A stretch of 64,000 bases of DNA from positions 1 to 64,000 of the forward strand of contig NZ_FOMZ01000009.1 in assembly GCF_900112765.1 (NCBI RefSeq). Direction: 5' to 3'. This document shows positions 8,944 to 19,115 of the stretch, piece by piece. Below the pieces are notes generated by a model. That model ran no database searches. It had not been told where the DNA came from and saw only the letters and a program-made list of their open reading frames with translations. The stretch is from Actinopolyspora alba. Its GTDB lineage: Bacteria; Actinomycetota; Actinomycetes; Mycobacteriales; Pseudonocardiaceae. Made by a program: the position numbers and the translations under genes. The first letter of the stretch is position 1; every line of letters starts with the position of its first letter.

Positions 8944-9882
8944 ATGCGCGTGGTATTCGCGGGCACTCCCGAACCAGCCGTGCCCGCACTTCGCCGACTG
9001 CTCGACTCGCGCCACGAGGTCGTGGCGGTGGTCACCAGACCCGACGCTCCCGCCGGACGCGGACGTAGGCTGGTCCCCTCACCGGTGCGCGAGTGCGCCG
9101 AGCGGCACGGTATCGAGGTGCTGACGCCGTCGCGGGCCTCGGACCCGGAGTTCCTGCGGCGGTTGTCCGAACTGGAGCCCGACTGCTGCCCGGTGGTGGC
9201 CTACGGGGCGCTGCTGCGGCAGGAGGCCCTCGACATCCCCCGGCACGGCTGGATCAACCTGCACTTCTCGCTGCTGCCCGCCTGGCGCGGCGCGGCGCCG
9301 GTGCCAGCCTCGATCAGGTACGGCGATGACGTCACCGGTGCCAGCACGTTCCGGATCGTGCCCGAGCTCGACGCCGGACCGGTGTTCGGCGTGGTCACCG
9401 AGGGGGTCGGTTCCGACGACACCGCCGGTTCGCTGCTCGACAGGTTGGCCGTGTCCGGCGCCGAGCTGCTCGTGGCGACCCTCGACGCCGTCGAGGACGG
9501 AACCGCGCACGCCGAACCGCAACCGGCCGACGGGATCACCTACGCTCCCAAGATCACTTCCGAACAGTCCAAGGTCGATTTCGGGATGCCCGCCCAGGCC
9601 GTGGACCGGGTGATCCGCTCGGTGACCCCCGAACCGGGGGCCTGGGCCTGGCTGGCGGAACACCGGCTCAAACTGGGACCGGTTACCGTGGTCGGGGCCG
9701 ACTCCCCGGAACTGCGTGCGCTGCGACCGGGCGAGCTCCTCGTAGAGCGAAAGCGAGTGCTGGTGGGCACAGCCACCGACCCCGTCCGGCTCGGTGAGGT
9801 GCAGGCCATCGGCAAGAAGCGCATGCCCGCCACCGACTGGGCACGCGGTGTGCATATCGAACAAGGAACCGTGCTGAAGTGA
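8944..9882 (+). CDS. fmt: Methionyl-tRNA formyltransferase
   Basis: 312 aa, normal length. It formylates initiator Met-tRNA with 10-formyl-tetrahydrofolate. The N-terminal Rossmann domain starts [20 protein letters not shown], and the catalytic block [17 protein letters not shown] contains the His and the SLLP loop; ELDAGPVF follows. The C-terminal tRNA-binding domain contains [11 protein letters not shown]. The ATG comes directly after the def stop, and the end overlaps the rsmB start by four bases (GTGA), which suggests coupled translation. Confidence 0.96.
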   Translation: MRVVFAGTPEPAVPALRRLLDSRHEVVAVVTRPDAPAGRGRRLVPSPVRECAERHGIEVLTPSRASDPEFLRRLSELEPDCCPVVAYGALLRQEALDIPRHGWINLHFSLLPAWRGAAPVPASIRYGDDVTGASTFRIVPELDAGPVFGVVTEGVGSDDTAGSLLDRLAVSGAELLVATLDAVEDGTAHAEPQPADGITYAPKITSEQSKVDFGMPAQAVDRVIRSVTPEPGAWAWLAEHRLKLGPVTVVGADSPELRALRPGELLVERKRVLVGTATDPVRLGEVQAIGKKRMPATDWARGVHIEQGTVLK

Positions 9883-11300
9883 ACCGCAAGCGTCCTGGCG
9901 CCAACTCCCGCCCGAAGAACTCCCGGCCGCCGAACCGGCGCGCGGAGCGGGCGAAACCGCCGACCGACGATCCCGCCCGCACGGCGGCGCTGGAGACACT
10001 GCGCGCCGTGCGGGAACGTGACGCCTACGCCAACCTCGTGCTGCCCGGGCTGTTACGGCAGTACCGGGTCAGCGGCAGGGACGCGGGACTGGCCACCGAA
10101 CTCGCCTACGGCTCGGCCAGGGCGCGGGGGCTGCTGGACGCGGTCATCGCCGAGTGCAGCGATCGCGCGCTGGACGAAGTGGATCCGCTGTTGTTGGACG
10201 CCCTCCGGCTCGGCACTTACCAGATGCTGCGTACCCGTATCCCCGGTCACGCGGCCGTCGCGTCGACGGTCGACCTGGTGCGCGGCAATCGCGGTTCCAG
10301 ACTGGCAGGTTTCGCCAACGCGGTGCTGCGTCGGGTCGGGGAGCGCACGGAGTCGGAGTGGGTCGAACTGCTGGCTCCGGACGTGGAGTCCGATCCCGTG
10401 GGCCACACGGCGTTCCGCAACGCCCATCCCCGCTGGATCGCGCAGGCGTTCGCCGAGGCGCTGGACGACACCGGTGCGGAACTCGACGCCGCGTTGGCCG
10501 CCGACGACGCCCGCCCGGCCGTGCACCTGACGGCGCGACCCGGCGAGATCAGCGCGGACGAGCTGGCCGCGATCACCGGCGGTGATCCCGCGCCCTACTC
10601 GTCCTACGGCGTCCACCTCGAAGCCGGTGCGGGCGATCCCGGGGAACTGGAGCCCGTCCAGGAGGGCTTCGCCGCGGTGCAGGACGAGGGCAGTCAGCTC
10701 GCGACGTTGGCGCTGACCGGTGTCGAACTGGACGGCCGGGACACCCGGTGGCTGGATCTTTGTGCCGGTCCCGGTGGCAAGGCGAACCTGCTGGGGGCGC
10801 TGGTCACCTTGGACGGTGGAGCGCTCGACGCGGTCGAGCAGGCCGAGCACCGTGCCGAACTCGTCAGATCGGCCACGCGGGGGCTGTCGGTGAACGTGCG
10901 CGTCGCTGACGGGCGTGCTCCCGGTCTGTCCGGAACCTACGACCGGGTCCTGGTGGACGCGCCCTGCACCGGGCTGGGGGCGCTGCGGCGCAGGCCCGAG
11001 GCACGTTGGCGCAGACAGCCCGAGGACGTCACCGATCTCGTGCGGTTGCAGCGCGAACTGCTGTCCGCCGCGGTGCGCCTTACCAGGTCCGGTGGGGTGG
11101 TGGCCTACGTCGTCTGCTCCCCGCATCCGGCGGAGACGACCGGTGTTGTCTCCGAGGTGGTCGCCGAAACCGGTGTGCGACAACTGGACGCCAGGCCGTT
11201 CTTTCCCGAGGTCCCCTCGCTGGGCGACGGGCCGTCCGTGCAATTGTGGCCGCACCGGCACGGCACGGACGCGATGTTCTGCGCGCTGTTGCGGGTCTGA
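9879..11300 (+). CDS. rsmB: 16S rRNA (cytosine(967)-C5)-methyltransferase
   Basis: A 473-aa RsmB/Sun family enzyme. A basic, Pro-rich N-terminal tail of about 35 residues leads into a NusB-like RNA-binding domain ([20 protein letters not shown], up to about residue 180). The SAM-dependent domain follows: [16 protein letters not shown] (motif I), [19 protein letters not shown] (motif IV with Pro-Cys) and [15 protein letters not shown] (motif VI with the catalytic Cys). It is coupled to fmt through a GTGA overlap. The def-fmt-rsmB order is common in actinobacteria. Confidence 0.95.
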   Translation: MNRKRPGANSRPKNSRPPNRRAERAKPPTDDPARTAALETLRAVRERDAYANLVLPGLLRQYRVSGRDAGLATELAYGSARARGLLDAVIAECSDRALDEVDPLLLDALRLGTYQMLRTRIPGHAAVASTVDLVRGNRGSRLAGFANAVLRRVGERTESEWVELLAPDVESDPVGHTAFRNAHPRWIAQAFAEALDDTGAELDAALAADDARPAVHLTARPGEISADELAAITGGDPAPYSSYGVHLEAGAGDPGELEPVQEGFAAVQDEGSQLATLALTGVELDGRDTRWLDLCAGPGGKANLLGALVTLDGGALDAVEQAEHRAELVRSATRGLSVNVRVADGRAPGLSGTYDRVLVDAPCTGLGALRRRPEARWRRQPEDVTDLVRLQRELLSAAVRLTRSGGVVAYVVCSPHPAETTGVVSEVVAETGVRQLDARPFFPEVPSLGDGPSVQLWPHRHGTDAMFCALLRV

Positions 11301-11345
11301 CCGCGGCTCGTTTTCGCAGCCGAGCAACCGCTACGGAAGGTGGTT

Positions 11346-11762
11346 ATGTCCTCCAATCCCGTCGAGGTCACCCGAACAGGGGCGTCCACGTTCACCGCGA
11401 GCAACGGTCGCGGCGGCACGGTCGAGATCGCTGCCGGTGGTATGCCGGACGCGTTCACGCCGGGGGAGCTGTTGTTGGCCGCCATCGCCGGGTGCGCCCA
11501 ACTAACCGGGCAGAACCTGCTGGTGCGGCGACTCGGTGACGACGCGCCGATCACCGCCCGGGCGGAGCGCACGGTCGACGACCAGGATCCCGCGACCTTC
11601 GAGTCGGTGGGGGTCTCCTTCGAGGTGGATCTGTCGGCGATCACGGACGAGGCAGAGCGGACGAAACTGGTCGAAGCCGTGCGACGCGCCATCGGACGTC
11701 ACTGCACGGTCAGTCGCAGTGTCGAGCGCGGTACTCCGATAACCTTCACGTTGCCGAGCTGA
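11346..11762 (+). CDS. OsmC family protein
   Basis: 138 aa. OsmC/Ohr proteins are small thiol peroxidases that act on organic hydroperoxides. The family core GELLLAAIAGCAQLTGQNLL carries the first conserved Cys. The second conserved position falls in AIGRHCTVSRSVERGTPI, so both catalytic cysteines are present. GGAAGG lies five bases before the ATG at 11346; an upstream GTG at 11340 overlaps that site and was rejected. It starts 45 bases after rsmB and may be transcribed with it. Confidence 0.88.
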   Translation: MSSNPVEVTRTGASTFTASNGRGGTVEIAAGGMPDAFTPGELLLAAIAGCAQLTGQNLLVRRLGDDAPITARAERTVDDQDPATFESVGVSFEVDLSAITDEAERTKLVEAVRRAIGRHCTVSRSVERGTPITFTLPS

Positions 11763-11905
11763 CCAGTCGTGTGCTGACCGGTGGGCGAGCTGAGCCGCTG
11801 CCGTTCCGGCCGTCGATCGCTCCACCGGCCTGGATACGGTTGGTGCGCCGGTGTGGTCCCGGCGGGGACGACGTTCTTACCCGGGTGCGGAGCGGAAGAC
11901 GGGCG

Positions 11906-12367
11906 ATGGAGTCAGTGACGAGGTTGGAAGAGTACCGGAGCTGGTTGGCCGCCGCCGTGGAGCAGGCCCGTACCGGTGAGGCGGCGGGTGGCATACCGAT
12001 CGGTGCGGTGCTGGTCGGCGAGCGAGGCGACGTCCTGGGGCGTGGCCACAACCGGCGGGTGCAGGACGGTGACCCCACCGCCCACGCGGAGACCACGGCC
12101 TTTCGAGCGGCGGGCAGGTACCGGGGGTACGGCGCCACGACGATGGTGACCACCCTCTCGCCCTGCTGGTTCTGCAGTGGGCTGGTGCGGCAGTTCGGGA
12201 TCGGCCGGGTCGTCATCGGCGAGGCGCGCAACTTCTACGGTGGGCACGAGTGGTTGGCCGAGTGCGGCGTCGAGGTCATCCTGCTCGACGACGCCGAGTG
12301 CGTGCGCATGATGGCCGATTTCGTCGAACGGTCCCCGCGGCTGTGGTACGAGGACGTGGGCAGCTGA
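11906..12367 (+). CDS. Cytosine deaminase of the fungal (Fcy1-like) zinc type
   Basis: A 153-aa cytidine-deaminase-fold enzyme. Zinc ligands and catalytic Glu are in PTAHAETTAF (HAE), and the Cys pair is in SPCWFCSG (PCxxC). The C-terminal third, with GIGRVVIGEARNFYGGHEWL, GVEVILLDDAECVRMM and the end WYEDVGS, matches yeast cytosine deaminase, whose tail is WFEDIGE, rather than TadA or the unrelated bacterial CodA. The predicted reaction is cytosine to uracil for pyrimidine salvage. I chose the ATG at 11906; the longer upstream frame has no homology. Substrate is inferred from family resemblance. Confidence 0.82.
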   Translation: MESVTRLEEYRSWLAAAVEQARTGEAAGGIPIGAVLVGERGDVLGRGHNRRVQDGDPTAHAETTAFRAAGRYRGYGATTMVTTLSPCWFCSGLVRQFGIGRVVIGEARNFYGGHEWLAECGVEVILLDDAECVRMMADFVERSPRLWYEDVGS

Positions 12368-12410
12368 GGTCCCACCGAAATCGGGGGCCCACCGAAATCC
12401 CTTCCAGCCC

Positions 12411-12434
12411 GGCGATTTCGCGAGAAATTGACGG
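12411..12434 (+). repeat. Family B palindrome B3
   Basis: GGCGATTTCGCGAGAAATTG followed by ACGG: stem ATTTC/GAAAT with loop GCGA. It sits in the 260-base gap between the deaminase and permease genes. Just upstream CCCACCGAAATC occurs twice (12371-12382 and 12389-12400). Confidence 0.85.
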
Positions 12435-12476
12435 CTCCTCGGGGGTGTACGTGGCTCCAGCCCCGCCCCCGTCGCG

Positions 12477-12499
12477 GCGATTTCGCGAGAGATCGACGC
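12477..12499 (+). repeat. Family B palindrome B4
   Basis: GCGATTTCGCGAGAGATCGA. One stem base differs (GAGAT for GAAAT). It lies 43 bases after B3 in the same orientation. Confidence 0.75.
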
Positions 12500-12572
12500 T
12501 CGGACCCCGTGACGCCGACCCCGAACGGGCGAGCCGCATCCAACCGGCGGAACCGTTCGTCCGCTCCCTGCC

Positions 12573-12579
12573 TTAGATT
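12573..12579 (+). promoter_or_regulatory. Putative -10 box of the amino acid permease gene
   Basis: TTAGATT fits the TANNNT pattern of vegetative actinobacterial promoters and would start transcription near 12585. That is downstream of an in-frame GTG at 12580, which supports the later GTG at 12628 as the true start. No convincing -35 box is seen. Confidence 0.35.
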
Positions 12580-12627
12580 GTGGACCGTTTGTTCCGCGGT
12601 TTCCGGACGATACGGGAGGAAAACGGA

Positions 12628-14037
12628 GTGCGGCAGCGAGCCGACGAGACCGAGACCGGGTTACGCAGGGATCTCAGCAGCCGACAGGTCGGGATGATCG
12701 CCGTTGGGGGAGCGATCGGTACCGGCCTGTTCCTCGGCTCAGGGCTGGCGATCTCCATAGCGGGTCCTGCCGTGCTGATCGCCTACGTGGTGGCCGCGCT
12801 GGCCGCGCTGGCGCTGGCCTACGCGCTGGCCGAGATGATGGTGGTACATCCCGAGGCCGGTGGTTTCGGAGCCATCGCGCACCGCTACCTCGGTGGAATG
12901 GCCGGATTCGTGCAGCGGTGGATCTACTGGGCCGCGCAGGTGGTCAACATCGGCAGCGAGGTCGTCGCGGCCGGGATCTACTTCCGGTTCTGGTACCCGG
13001 AGGTGCCGCTGTGGCTGCCGGTCGTCGCCTTCTCCGTGATCATGCTCGTGGTCAACGCGGCGGCCGTGCGCTACTTCGGCGAGTTCGAGTACTGGTTCGC
13101 CATGATCAAGGTGGTCACGATCGTGGTGTTCATCCTGCTCGGCGCCGTCTACATCGTTTTCGGCCTGCCGGGTGAGCCAGCCACCGGTGTGGGCGCGCTC
13201 ACCGCGCACGGTGGGTTCCTGCCCAACGGCATCGGTGCGGTGTGGCTGGCGTTGACCGTGGTCACCTTCTCCTACCTGGGGACAGAGGCCGTCTCGGTGA
13301 CCGCCTCCGAATCGCGCGATCCCACCCGCGACGTCCCCCGGGCCGCCCGGGGCATGGTGCTGCGGCTCGCGCTGTTCTACGTGCTCGGCATGCTCGTGAT
13401 CGTGTCCATCCTGCCGTGGAACAGCGCCTCCGGCGGTGACGAGCTGACGCAGAGCCCGTTCGTGCGGCTGTTCGAGATCGCCGGGGTGCCCGCCGCGGCG
13501 GGCGTGATGAACTTCGTCATCCTCACGGCGGCATTGTCGGCGATGAACACGAATCTCTACGTCACCGCCCGCATGACCTACTCGCTGGCCCGCGACGGCT
13601 ACGCGCCCCGGTGGTTCGCCGGACTCAGCAGCCAGGGCACACCCCGTCGGGCGCTGCTGCTCTCGGCGGTCGGGCTGGCGCTGGCCGCCGCGGTCTCGGC
13701 GTTCGCGCCGAGTTCGGCGTTTCCGGTGCTGCTGGGCATCGCGCTGTTCGGCGCGCTGCTGACCTGGCTGATCATCTTCGCCAGCCAGCTAGCCTTCCGC
13801 CGCAAACGTGCCGCGGCAGGCCTGCCGAGTTCGCCGGTGCGGCTGCCCGGAGCCCCGGTCACCACCGTGCTCGCCATGCTCTTCGTGCTCGCGGTGCTGC
13901 TGACGACACCGTTCACCGCCCAGTTCGGCATGGCCTGGAAGGCCGGACTGCCCTTCGTGGCGTTGTTGTTGCTGGCCTACTGGCTGATCCGGCGCCGGGA
14001 GAGCCGCCGAACCACCGAACAACGCGTGGACGTCTGA
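12628..14037 (+). CDS. Amino acid permease (APC superfamily)
   Basis: A 469-aa, about 12-helix cytoplasmic-membrane transporter. The N-terminal block SSRQVGMIAVGGAIGTGLFL is the amino acid transporter family signature and GTGLFLGSG forms the broken helix 1 of the substrate site. Helix 3 onward carries PEAGGFGAIAHRYLGGMAGF. It resembles the GABA/proline/aromatic permeases, which are proton-driven importers, but the exact amino acid cannot be told. The GTG at 12628 has GGGAGGA seven bases upstream and is preferred. It is probably a single-gene unit bounded by the terminator at 14055. Confidence 0.9.
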   Translation: MRQRADETETGLRRDLSSRQVGMIAVGGAIGTGLFLGSGLAISIAGPAVLIAYVVAALAALALAYALAEMMVVHPEAGGFGAIAHRYLGGMAGFVQRWIYWAAQVVNIGSEVVAAGIYFRFWYPEVPLWLPVVAFSVIMLVVNAAAVRYFGEFEYWFAMIKVVTIVVFILLGAVYIVFGLPGEPATGVGALTAHGGFLPNGIGAVWLALTVVTFSYLGTEAVSVTASESRDPTRDVPRAARGMVLRLALFYVLGMLVIVSILPWNSASGGDELTQSPFVRLFEIAGVPAAAGVMNFVILTAALSAMNTNLYVTARMTYSLARDGYAPRWFAGLSSQGTPRRALLLSAVGLALAAAVSAFAPSSAFPVLLGIALFGALLTWLIIFASQLAFRRKRAAAGLPSSPVRLPGAPVTTVLAMLFVLAVLLTTPFTAQFGMAWKAGLPFVALLLLAYWLIRRRESRRTTEQRVDV

Positions 14038-14054
14038 CCCCAGGGGGGCTCGCC

Positions 14055-14079
14055 CGGCTCGCTCGGGCCGAGCGAGCCG
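14055..14079. terminator. Perfect 12-bp palindrome between convergent genes
   Basis: CGGCTCGCTCGG and CCGAGCGAGCCG flank a single G, 17 bases after the permease stop and before the end of the convergent oxidoreductase gene. The symmetry would serve transcription from both sides. No T-tract is present. Confidence 0.7.
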
Positions 14080-14136
14080 ACCCGGAACACCGGATCGCGA
14101 GCGGACTTCGTGACACCGGCGGTGCGACGCGGTGGT

Positions 14137-14625
14137 TCAGACCGAGCCGCTGTGGTCGCGCGGGGTGAACGAGATCGCGGGCAGTGTCCGCGCCAGTTCC
14201 GCGCGGCCTTCCTCGCTCAGCAGCGGCCAACCGGTCACCCTCGCCAGCACCCGCGCCACGTGGGGATGTCTGCGCACGTAACCGGCCAGCAGATCGGCGG
14301 TTTCGGACTCGTCGAGCACGCGTTGCCGCGGATACCGGTAGTGCTGCCTGCCGACCCGGATCTCCACGGCCGGTGACCTGGTGATGTTGCGGTACCACTG
14401 GGACTTGTCACCCCAGCCGGAGACCACCACCACCTCACCGGAGTCCGGCCGGTACCGCACGACCTCGAGCACGGTCTCCCGCAGCACCCCGGTCTCGCGG
14501 CCGCGGTGGACCAGATACAGGAACCGGTGACCGAGCAGCCAGCCGAGATCCCTGCGATACAGCCGGATCGGAGCACGCAGCACCCCGCGCAGCAGCCCAC
14601 CCGGGCCGTGTTGTGTGATCGGCAC
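14137..14625 (-). CDS. Deazaflavin (F420)-dependent nitroreductase family protein
   Basis: A 162-aa split-barrel protein of the DUF385/DDN family, which use reduced cofactor F420 to reduce quinones and other substrates. Family features are [37 protein letters not shown] and the downstream [10 protein letters not shown]. The GTG start at 14625 has GGAGG six bases upstream, and homology begins soon after it; the longer frame upstream is low-complexity. The specific substrate is unknown. F420 is widespread in actinomycetes. Confidence 0.86.
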   Translation of the reverse strand: MPITQHGPGGLLRGVLRAPIRLYRRDLGWLLGHRFLYLVHRGRETGVLRETVLEVVRYRPDSGEVVVVSGWGDKSQWYRNITRSPAVEIRVGRQHYRYPRQRVLDESETADLLAGYVRRHPHVARVLARVTGWPLLSEEGRAELARTLPAISFTPRDHSGSV

Positions 14626-14772
14626 TTCCCGCCTCCGTCCGTTCGGTTTCGCGCGCCTGGAACGTTCCGCCGTGCCTCGGAGGACCGTGCGTCCACCGGG
14701 ACGCTCGGTGGCCCTCCGCCGCACCGTCGGCACCTCCCGCCGGGGAGCGCCGCCCTCGCCGTCCCCGAGGGC

Positions 14773-14785
14773 TATCATCCGATTG
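14773..14785 (+). promoter_or_regulatory. Putative -10 box giving a leaderless rpe-rib transcript
   Basis: TATCAT (14773-14778) matches TANNNT, and the rpe GTG begins six bases later, at the expected transcription start. There is no ribosome-binding site before that GTG, which fits a leaderless mRNA. The -35 region is not recognisable. Confidence 0.45.
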
Positions 14786-15477
14786 TGTCGAACCAGCCCA
14801 TGATCGCGCCGTCAATCCTGTCCGCGGACTTCGCAAGGCTCTCCGACGAGATGGCCGCCGTCGGCGGTCCCGGTCGCGGGGCCGACTGGCTGCACGTCGA
14901 CGTTATGGACGCGCACTTCGTTCCCAACCTCACACTCGGCCTGCCGGTTGTCGAGTCGCTGCTGCGCAGTACCGACACCCCGCTCGACTGCCACCTCATG
15001 ATCGACGCCCCCGATCGCTGGGCACCCGGTTACGCCGAAGCCGGTGCGCACAACGTCACCGTGCACGCCGAAGCAGCCGAGGACCCGGTGGCGCTGGCCA
15101 AGAACCTTCGTGCCGCCGGTGCCAACGCCGGGCTGTCCGTCAAACCCGACACCCCGCTGGAGCCCTACACCGACGTGCTCAAACACTACGACACGTTGCT
15201 GGTGATGTCGGTGGAACCGGGATTCGGCGGCCAGAAGTTCATCGAGCGGGTGCTCGAGAAGGTCCGCGCGGCGCGCCGCATGGTCGACACCGGCCACCTC
15301 AATCTGCTCGTCGAGATCGACGGCGGCATCAACAGCGACACGATCGAACAGGCAGCCGAGGCGGGCGTGGACTGCTTCGTGGCCGGTTCGGCCGTCTATG
15401 GGGCCGAGGATCCCGCCCGCGCGGTCGAGGGGCTGCGTGCTCGGGCGCTGGACGCCTCCGCGCACGGTTCCGCATGA
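14785..15477 (+). CDS. rpe: Ribulose-phosphate 3-epimerase
   Basis: 230 aa, family length. It interconverts ribulose-5-phosphate and xylulose-5-phosphate. The TIM barrel begins [14 protein letters not shown] and contains [15 protein letters not shown] (metal-binding His and catalytic Asp), [20 protein letters not shown] and [10 protein letters not shown] (second catalytic Asp). Ribulose-5-phosphate is the substrate of RibB encoded two genes on, which may explain its place at the head of the riboflavin operon. The start is leaderless GTG; an ATG five codons on is the alternative. Confidence 0.95.
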   Translation: MSNQPMIAPSILSADFARLSDEMAAVGGPGRGADWLHVDVMDAHFVPNLTLGLPVVESLLRSTDTPLDCHLMIDAPDRWAPGYAEAGAHNVTVHAEAAEDPVALAKNLRAAGANAGLSVKPDTPLEPYTDVLKHYDTLLVMSVEPGFGGQKFIERVLEKVRAARRMVDTGHLNLLVEIDGGINSDTIEQAAEAGVDCFVAGSAVYGAEDPARAVEGLRARALDASAHGSA

Positions 15478-16514
15478 GCGGTTCGGACTGGTCCCGTGAC
15501 CCGGTGGTCCTCGACGCCATGCGTCGGGCCGCCGAGCTCGGGCAACGCGTACTCGGTAGCACCAGCCCCAACCCCGCGGTGGGCTGCGTGGTGCTGGACC
15601 GCCACGGGCACGTCGCCGGAACCGGGGCGACTCGCCCCGCCGGTCGGGAGCACGCCGAGGTCCTGGCGCTGCGAGAGGCCGGCGAGGCGGCCGTGGGCGG
15701 TACGGCCGTGGTCACGCTGGAGCCGTGCGCCCACACCGGCAGGACCGGGGCCTGCGCTGTGGCGCTGCGGGACGCGGGCGTCGCCAGGGTGGCCTACGCG
15801 GTGGCCGATCCCAACCCGGCCGCTTCCGGTGGTGCCGCCCTGCTCCGCGAGGCCGGGGTGGACGTCGTCGGCGGCATCGACGAGCAGGAGGTCGCCACCG
15901 GGGCGCTGCGCCCCTGGCTGCACGCCACGCGAACCGGACTTCCCCACGTGACCTGGAAGTACGCCGCGAGTCTCGACGGTCGTTCGGCCGCTTCCGACGG
16001 CACGAGCCAGTGGATAAGCTCCGAGCCCTCGCGCGCCGAGGTGCATCGCATCCGGGCACACCGCGACGCCGTGCTCGTCGGTACCGGCACCGTGTTGGCC
16101 GATGATCCCCGGTTGACCGCCAGGGACGAGCGTGGTGCCGCGCTGCCGGAACAACCGCTGCGGGTGGTCGTGGGGGATCGCGATCTCCCGGAATCGGCCA
16201 AGGTGTTCGACGACTCCGCTCCCACGGTCCGGCTCGCCGGTGGCGATCCGGACCGCGTGCTGCGCTCACTGGCCGAGCGGGGAGTGACGGCGGTACTGCT
16301 GGAGGGCGGTCCGACCCTGGCGGGGGCGTTCCTGGAGGCCGGACGGATCGACCTCGTGGAGGCCTTCGTGGCGCCGGCCCTGCTCGGTTCGGGCAGCGCC
16401 GCGCTCGGGGACGCGGGAGTGGTGAGTATCTCGCAGGCGTGGCGCTTTCACTTCGAACGGGTCAGGATGTGCGGGCGGGACGTGTGGATCAGCGCTGTTC
16501 CGTCCGAGGGCTAA
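15474..16514 (+). CDS. ribD: Bifunctional riboflavin deaminase/reductase RibD
   Basis: 346 aa. The N-terminal deaminase (1 to about 145) has [11 protein letters not shown] and the zinc motif [12 protein letters not shown]. The C-terminal reductase (about 150-346) contains [39 protein letters not shown] and [14 protein letters not shown]. It converts the GTP-derived pyrimidine to 5-amino-6-ribitylamino-uracil phosphate. The start overlaps the rpe stop by four bases (ATGA). Confidence 0.96.
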   Translation: MSGSDWSRDPVVLDAMRRAAELGQRVLGSTSPNPAVGCVVLDRHGHVAGTGATRPAGREHAEVLALREAGEAAVGGTAVVTLEPCAHTGRTGACAVALRDAGVARVAYAVADPNPAASGGAALLREAGVDVVGGIDEQEVATGALRPWLHATRTGLPHVTWKYAASLDGRSAASDGTSQWISSEPSRAEVHRIRAHRDAVLVGTGTVLADDPRLTARDERGAALPEQPLRVVVGDRDLPESAKVFDDSAPTVRLAGGDPDRVLRSLAERGVTAVLLEGGPTLAGAFLEAGRIDLVEAFVAPALLGSGSAALGDAGVVSISQAWRFHFERVRMCGRDVWISAVPSEG

Positions 16515-16657
16515 AGTGGGGGCAGCGACCGCGGTTCGCTACGTCGTACGGGTAATGACTTCTCGCTCGGAACACGTTGGGTACGGTTACCTCGCGGGAA
16601 AACTCCCGACCGACGTCCCCCGAACGGCCGATTGGAACGCCCAAAGGAGGGTGCCAC

Positions 16658-17308
16658 GTGTTCACCGGGATCGTGGAGGAACTCGGGGAGCTCGTCGCGG
16701 TCGAGCGATCCTCCGACGGCGCCCGACTCTCGCTGGCGGCCTCGATGGTTACCGGTGACGCCTCGCCGGGCGATTCCATCGCCGTCAACGGAGTCTGTCT
16801 GACCGTGGTGCGGCTGACCGAGGACGGATTCGACGTCGACGTCGTCGACGAAACCCTGCGCCGCTCCACACTGGGGGATCTCGTCACGGGCGACCGCGTG
16901 AACCTGGAACGTGCCATGGCGCTCGGCGACCGGCTCGGCGGGCACATCGTGCAGGGGCACGTCGACGACACCGCGACCCTCCTCGCGGCCGATGCCGACG
17001 GTCGCACCGAGTTCTCACTCCCGCCCCACCTGGCGCACTACCTGGTGGAGAAGGGCTCCATCACCGTGGACGGGATCTCGCTGACAGTGGCCGGTCTCAC
17101 CGAGGGCGGTTTCAGCGTGGCCCTGATCCCCACCACCCGGGAAGTGACCACACTGGGGCTGCGCTCACCCGGCGATCGGGTCAACATCGAAGTCGACGCG
17201 CTCGCCAAACACGTGGAGCGGCTGATGGCCCCACAACTCGACCGGCTCACCCGCACGGGAGCACCGCGTGCGGCGGACAATGGTGACAGTAGGGAGCAGG
17301 CGCGGTGA
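16658..17308 (+). CDS. ribE: Riboflavin synthase alpha chain
   Basis: 216 aa made of two similar lumazine-binding barrels; the first begins [13 protein letters not shown] and the second at [13 protein letters not shown]. It dismutates two molecules of 6,7-dimethyl-8-ribityllumazine to riboflavin. The GTG start at 16658 has AAAGGAGG seven bases upstream, and MFTGIVEE is the invariant family start. The 143-base gap from ribD is the only break in this operon; I looked there for an FMN riboswitch and found none. Confidence 0.96.
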   Translation: MFTGIVEELGELVAVERSSDGARLSLAASMVTGDASPGDSIAVNGVCLTVVRLTEDGFDVDVVDETLRRSTLGDLVTGDRVNLERAMALGDRLGGHIVQGHVDDTATLLAADADGRTEFSLPPHLAHYLVEKGSITVDGISLTVAGLTEGGFSVALIPTTREVTTLGLRSPGDRVNIEVDALAKHVERLMAPQLDRLTRTGAPRAADNGDSREQAR

Positions 17309-18618
17309 GTTCGAAGGATTCCGTCCCGGACGGCAAGGACACCGAGCAGGTCGGCAACACGACTTTCGCCGATATCGAGCGGGCGCTGGCCGACATCGCC
17401 GCGGGCAGGCCGGTGGTCGTGGTCGACGACGAGGACCGGGAGAACGAGGGTGACCTGATCTTCGCCGCGGAGCTGGCCAGCCCGGAGCTGCTCGCGTTCA
17501 TGGTCCGCTACACCTCGGGGTACGTCTGCGCCGCGCTGACCGGCGAGGACTGCGACCGCCTCAACCTGCCTCCGATGTACCACGCCAACCAGGACCTGCA
17601 CGGCACCGCCTACACCGTCACCGTGGACGCCGCGTCCGGCGTGGGCACCGGCATATCGGCCTCCGACCGCGCCCACACCATCAACGTGCTGGCAGCGCCC
17701 GACTCCACGGCCGAGGACCTCAACCGGCCGGGGCACGTGGTGCCGCTGCGCGCTCGTGAGGGCGGGGTGCTGCGCCGCTCCGGTCACACCGAGGCCGCCG
17801 TCGACCTCGCACGACTGGCCGGGCTGCGGCCCGCCGGGGTGCTCTGCGAGATCGTCAGCGAGAAGGCCGAGGGGGAGATGGCCCAACGCGACGAGCTGGA
17901 GGTCTTCGCCGCCGATCACGAACTCGCGCTGATCACCATCGCCGACCTCATCGCCTACCGCAGGCGGTTCGAGAAGCAGGTGCAGCTGGTCGCCGAGGCA
18001 CGCATCCCCACCGCGCACGGCACTTTCCGGACCTTCGGCTACGACAGCCTGCTGGACGGGATCGAGCACCTGGCGCTGGTGTACGGCGACATCGGCGACG
18101 GCGAGGACCTGCTGGTGCGCGTGCACTCCGAGTGCCTGACCGGTGACGTGCTCGGTTCGCTGCGCTGCGACTGCGGCCCGCAGCTCGACGCAGCGCTGGC
18201 GAGGGTGGCCGAGGCGGGTCGGGGCGTGGTGCTCTACATGCGCGGCCACGAGGGCAGGGGCATCGGCCTGATGCACAAGCTGCAGGCGTACCAGCTGCAG
18301 GACGCGGGAGCCGACACAGTCGACGCGAACCTGGCGCTGGGCATGGCCGTGGACGGCCGTGACTACGGGCAGGGGGCCCAGATCCTGGCCGATCTCGGTG
18401 TCCGATCGATGCGGCTGCTGACCAACAATCCGGACAAGCGGGTCGGGCTGGAAAGCTACGGACTGCGTATCGTCGGCCGTGAGCCGCTTCCCATCCGCCC
18501 CAACGCTGAGAACCTGCGCTACCTGCGCACCAAGCGGGACAGGATGGGACACGAACTGCAGTACCTGGACGACGGGGAGGACTCCTCGATCGGCGGCGGC
18601 TCGGAGGTGACGGCATGA
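17305..18618 (+). CDS. ribBA: Bifunctional 3,4-dihydroxy-2-butanone-4-phosphate synthase / GTP cyclohydrolase II
   Basis: 437 aa. The N-terminal RibB domain has [15 protein letters not shown] (metal site), APDSTAEDL and [14 protein letters not shown]. The C-terminal RibA domain has [19 protein letters not shown] with the zinc cysteines, [20 protein letters not shown] and [14 protein letters not shown]. Both are complete, so one protein makes both riboflavin precursors, from ribulose-5-phosphate and GTP. The GTG overlaps ribE by four bases and the end overlaps ribH by four. Confidence 0.97.
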   Translation: MSSKDSVPDGKDTEQVGNTTFADIERALADIAAGRPVVVVDDEDRENEGDLIFAAELASPELLAFMVRYTSGYVCAALTGEDCDRLNLPPMYHANQDLHGTAYTVTVDAASGVGTGISASDRAHTINVLAAPDSTAEDLNRPGHVVPLRAREGGVLRRSGHTEAAVDLARLAGLRPAGVLCEIVSEKAEGEMAQRDELEVFAADHELALITIADLIAYRRRFEKQVQLVAEARIPTAHGTFRTFGYDSLLDGIEHLALVYGDIGDGEDLLVRVHSECLTGDVLGSLRCDCGPQLDAALARVAEAGRGVVLYMRGHEGRGIGLMHKLQAYQLQDAGADTVDANLALGMAVDGRDYGQGAQILADLGVRSMRLLTNNPDKRVGLESYGLRIVGREPLPIRPNAENLRYLRTKRDRMGHELQYLDDGEDSSIGGGSEVTA

Positions 18619-19115
18619 GCGGGGAAGGACGCCCGCAGGTCTCGGTGCCGCACGCGCCCGACCTGCGAGTGGCGATCGTGGCCATTCGCTGGCACGCGGA
18701 CATCGCCGAGCAGATGTTGCGACGTGCGCTGGAGGCGGCCGAACAGGCCGGCACCGCGGAGCCGAGAGTCGTTCGGGTGCCGGGCTCGATGGAACTTCCG
18801 GTGGTCTGCCAGCAGCTCACCCACGCCTACGACGCCGTGGTGGCGCTCGGAGTGGTGATTCGCGGCGGAACTCCGCACTTCGACTACGTGTGCGAGTCGG
18901 TGACCTCGGGACTGACTCGGGTCACCCTCGACGAGTCCACCGCCGTCGGAAACGGTGTGCTGACCGTGGACAGTCGTGAACAGGCGACGCTGCGCGCCGG
19001 GTTCGACGACTCGATCGAGGACAAGGGGTTCGAGGCCACCGCGGCCGCGCTGGAGACCGCGCTGGTGCTGCGTGGGCTCCGCGGCGACTACAGCAGCGAG
19101 CGAGGCTTCCTGTGA
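18615..19115 (+). CDS. ribH: 6,7-dimethyl-8-ribityllumazine synthase
   Basis: 166 aa. It condenses the RibD product with the RibB product. [14 protein letters not shown] opens the fold, [14 protein letters not shown] binds the ribityl chain, and [20 protein letters not shown] carries the catalytic His. It probably assembles as a pentamer or 60-mer. It is coupled to ribBA by ATGA and to the next gene by GTGA overlap. Confidence 0.96.
   Translation: MSGEGRPQVSVPHAPDLRVAIVAIRWHADIAEQMLRRALEAAEQAGTAEPRVVRVPGSMELPVVCQQLTHAYDAVVALGVVIRGGTPHFDYVCESVTSGLTRVTLDESTAVGNGVLTVDSREQATLRAGFDDSIEDKGFEATAAALETALVLRGLRGDYSSERGFL

Noticed and set aside
16515-16657. FMN riboswitch before ribE
   Set aside because: The conserved GGGGCAGGGTGAAATTCC-type core of the RFN element is absent, and this is a short intra-operon gap.
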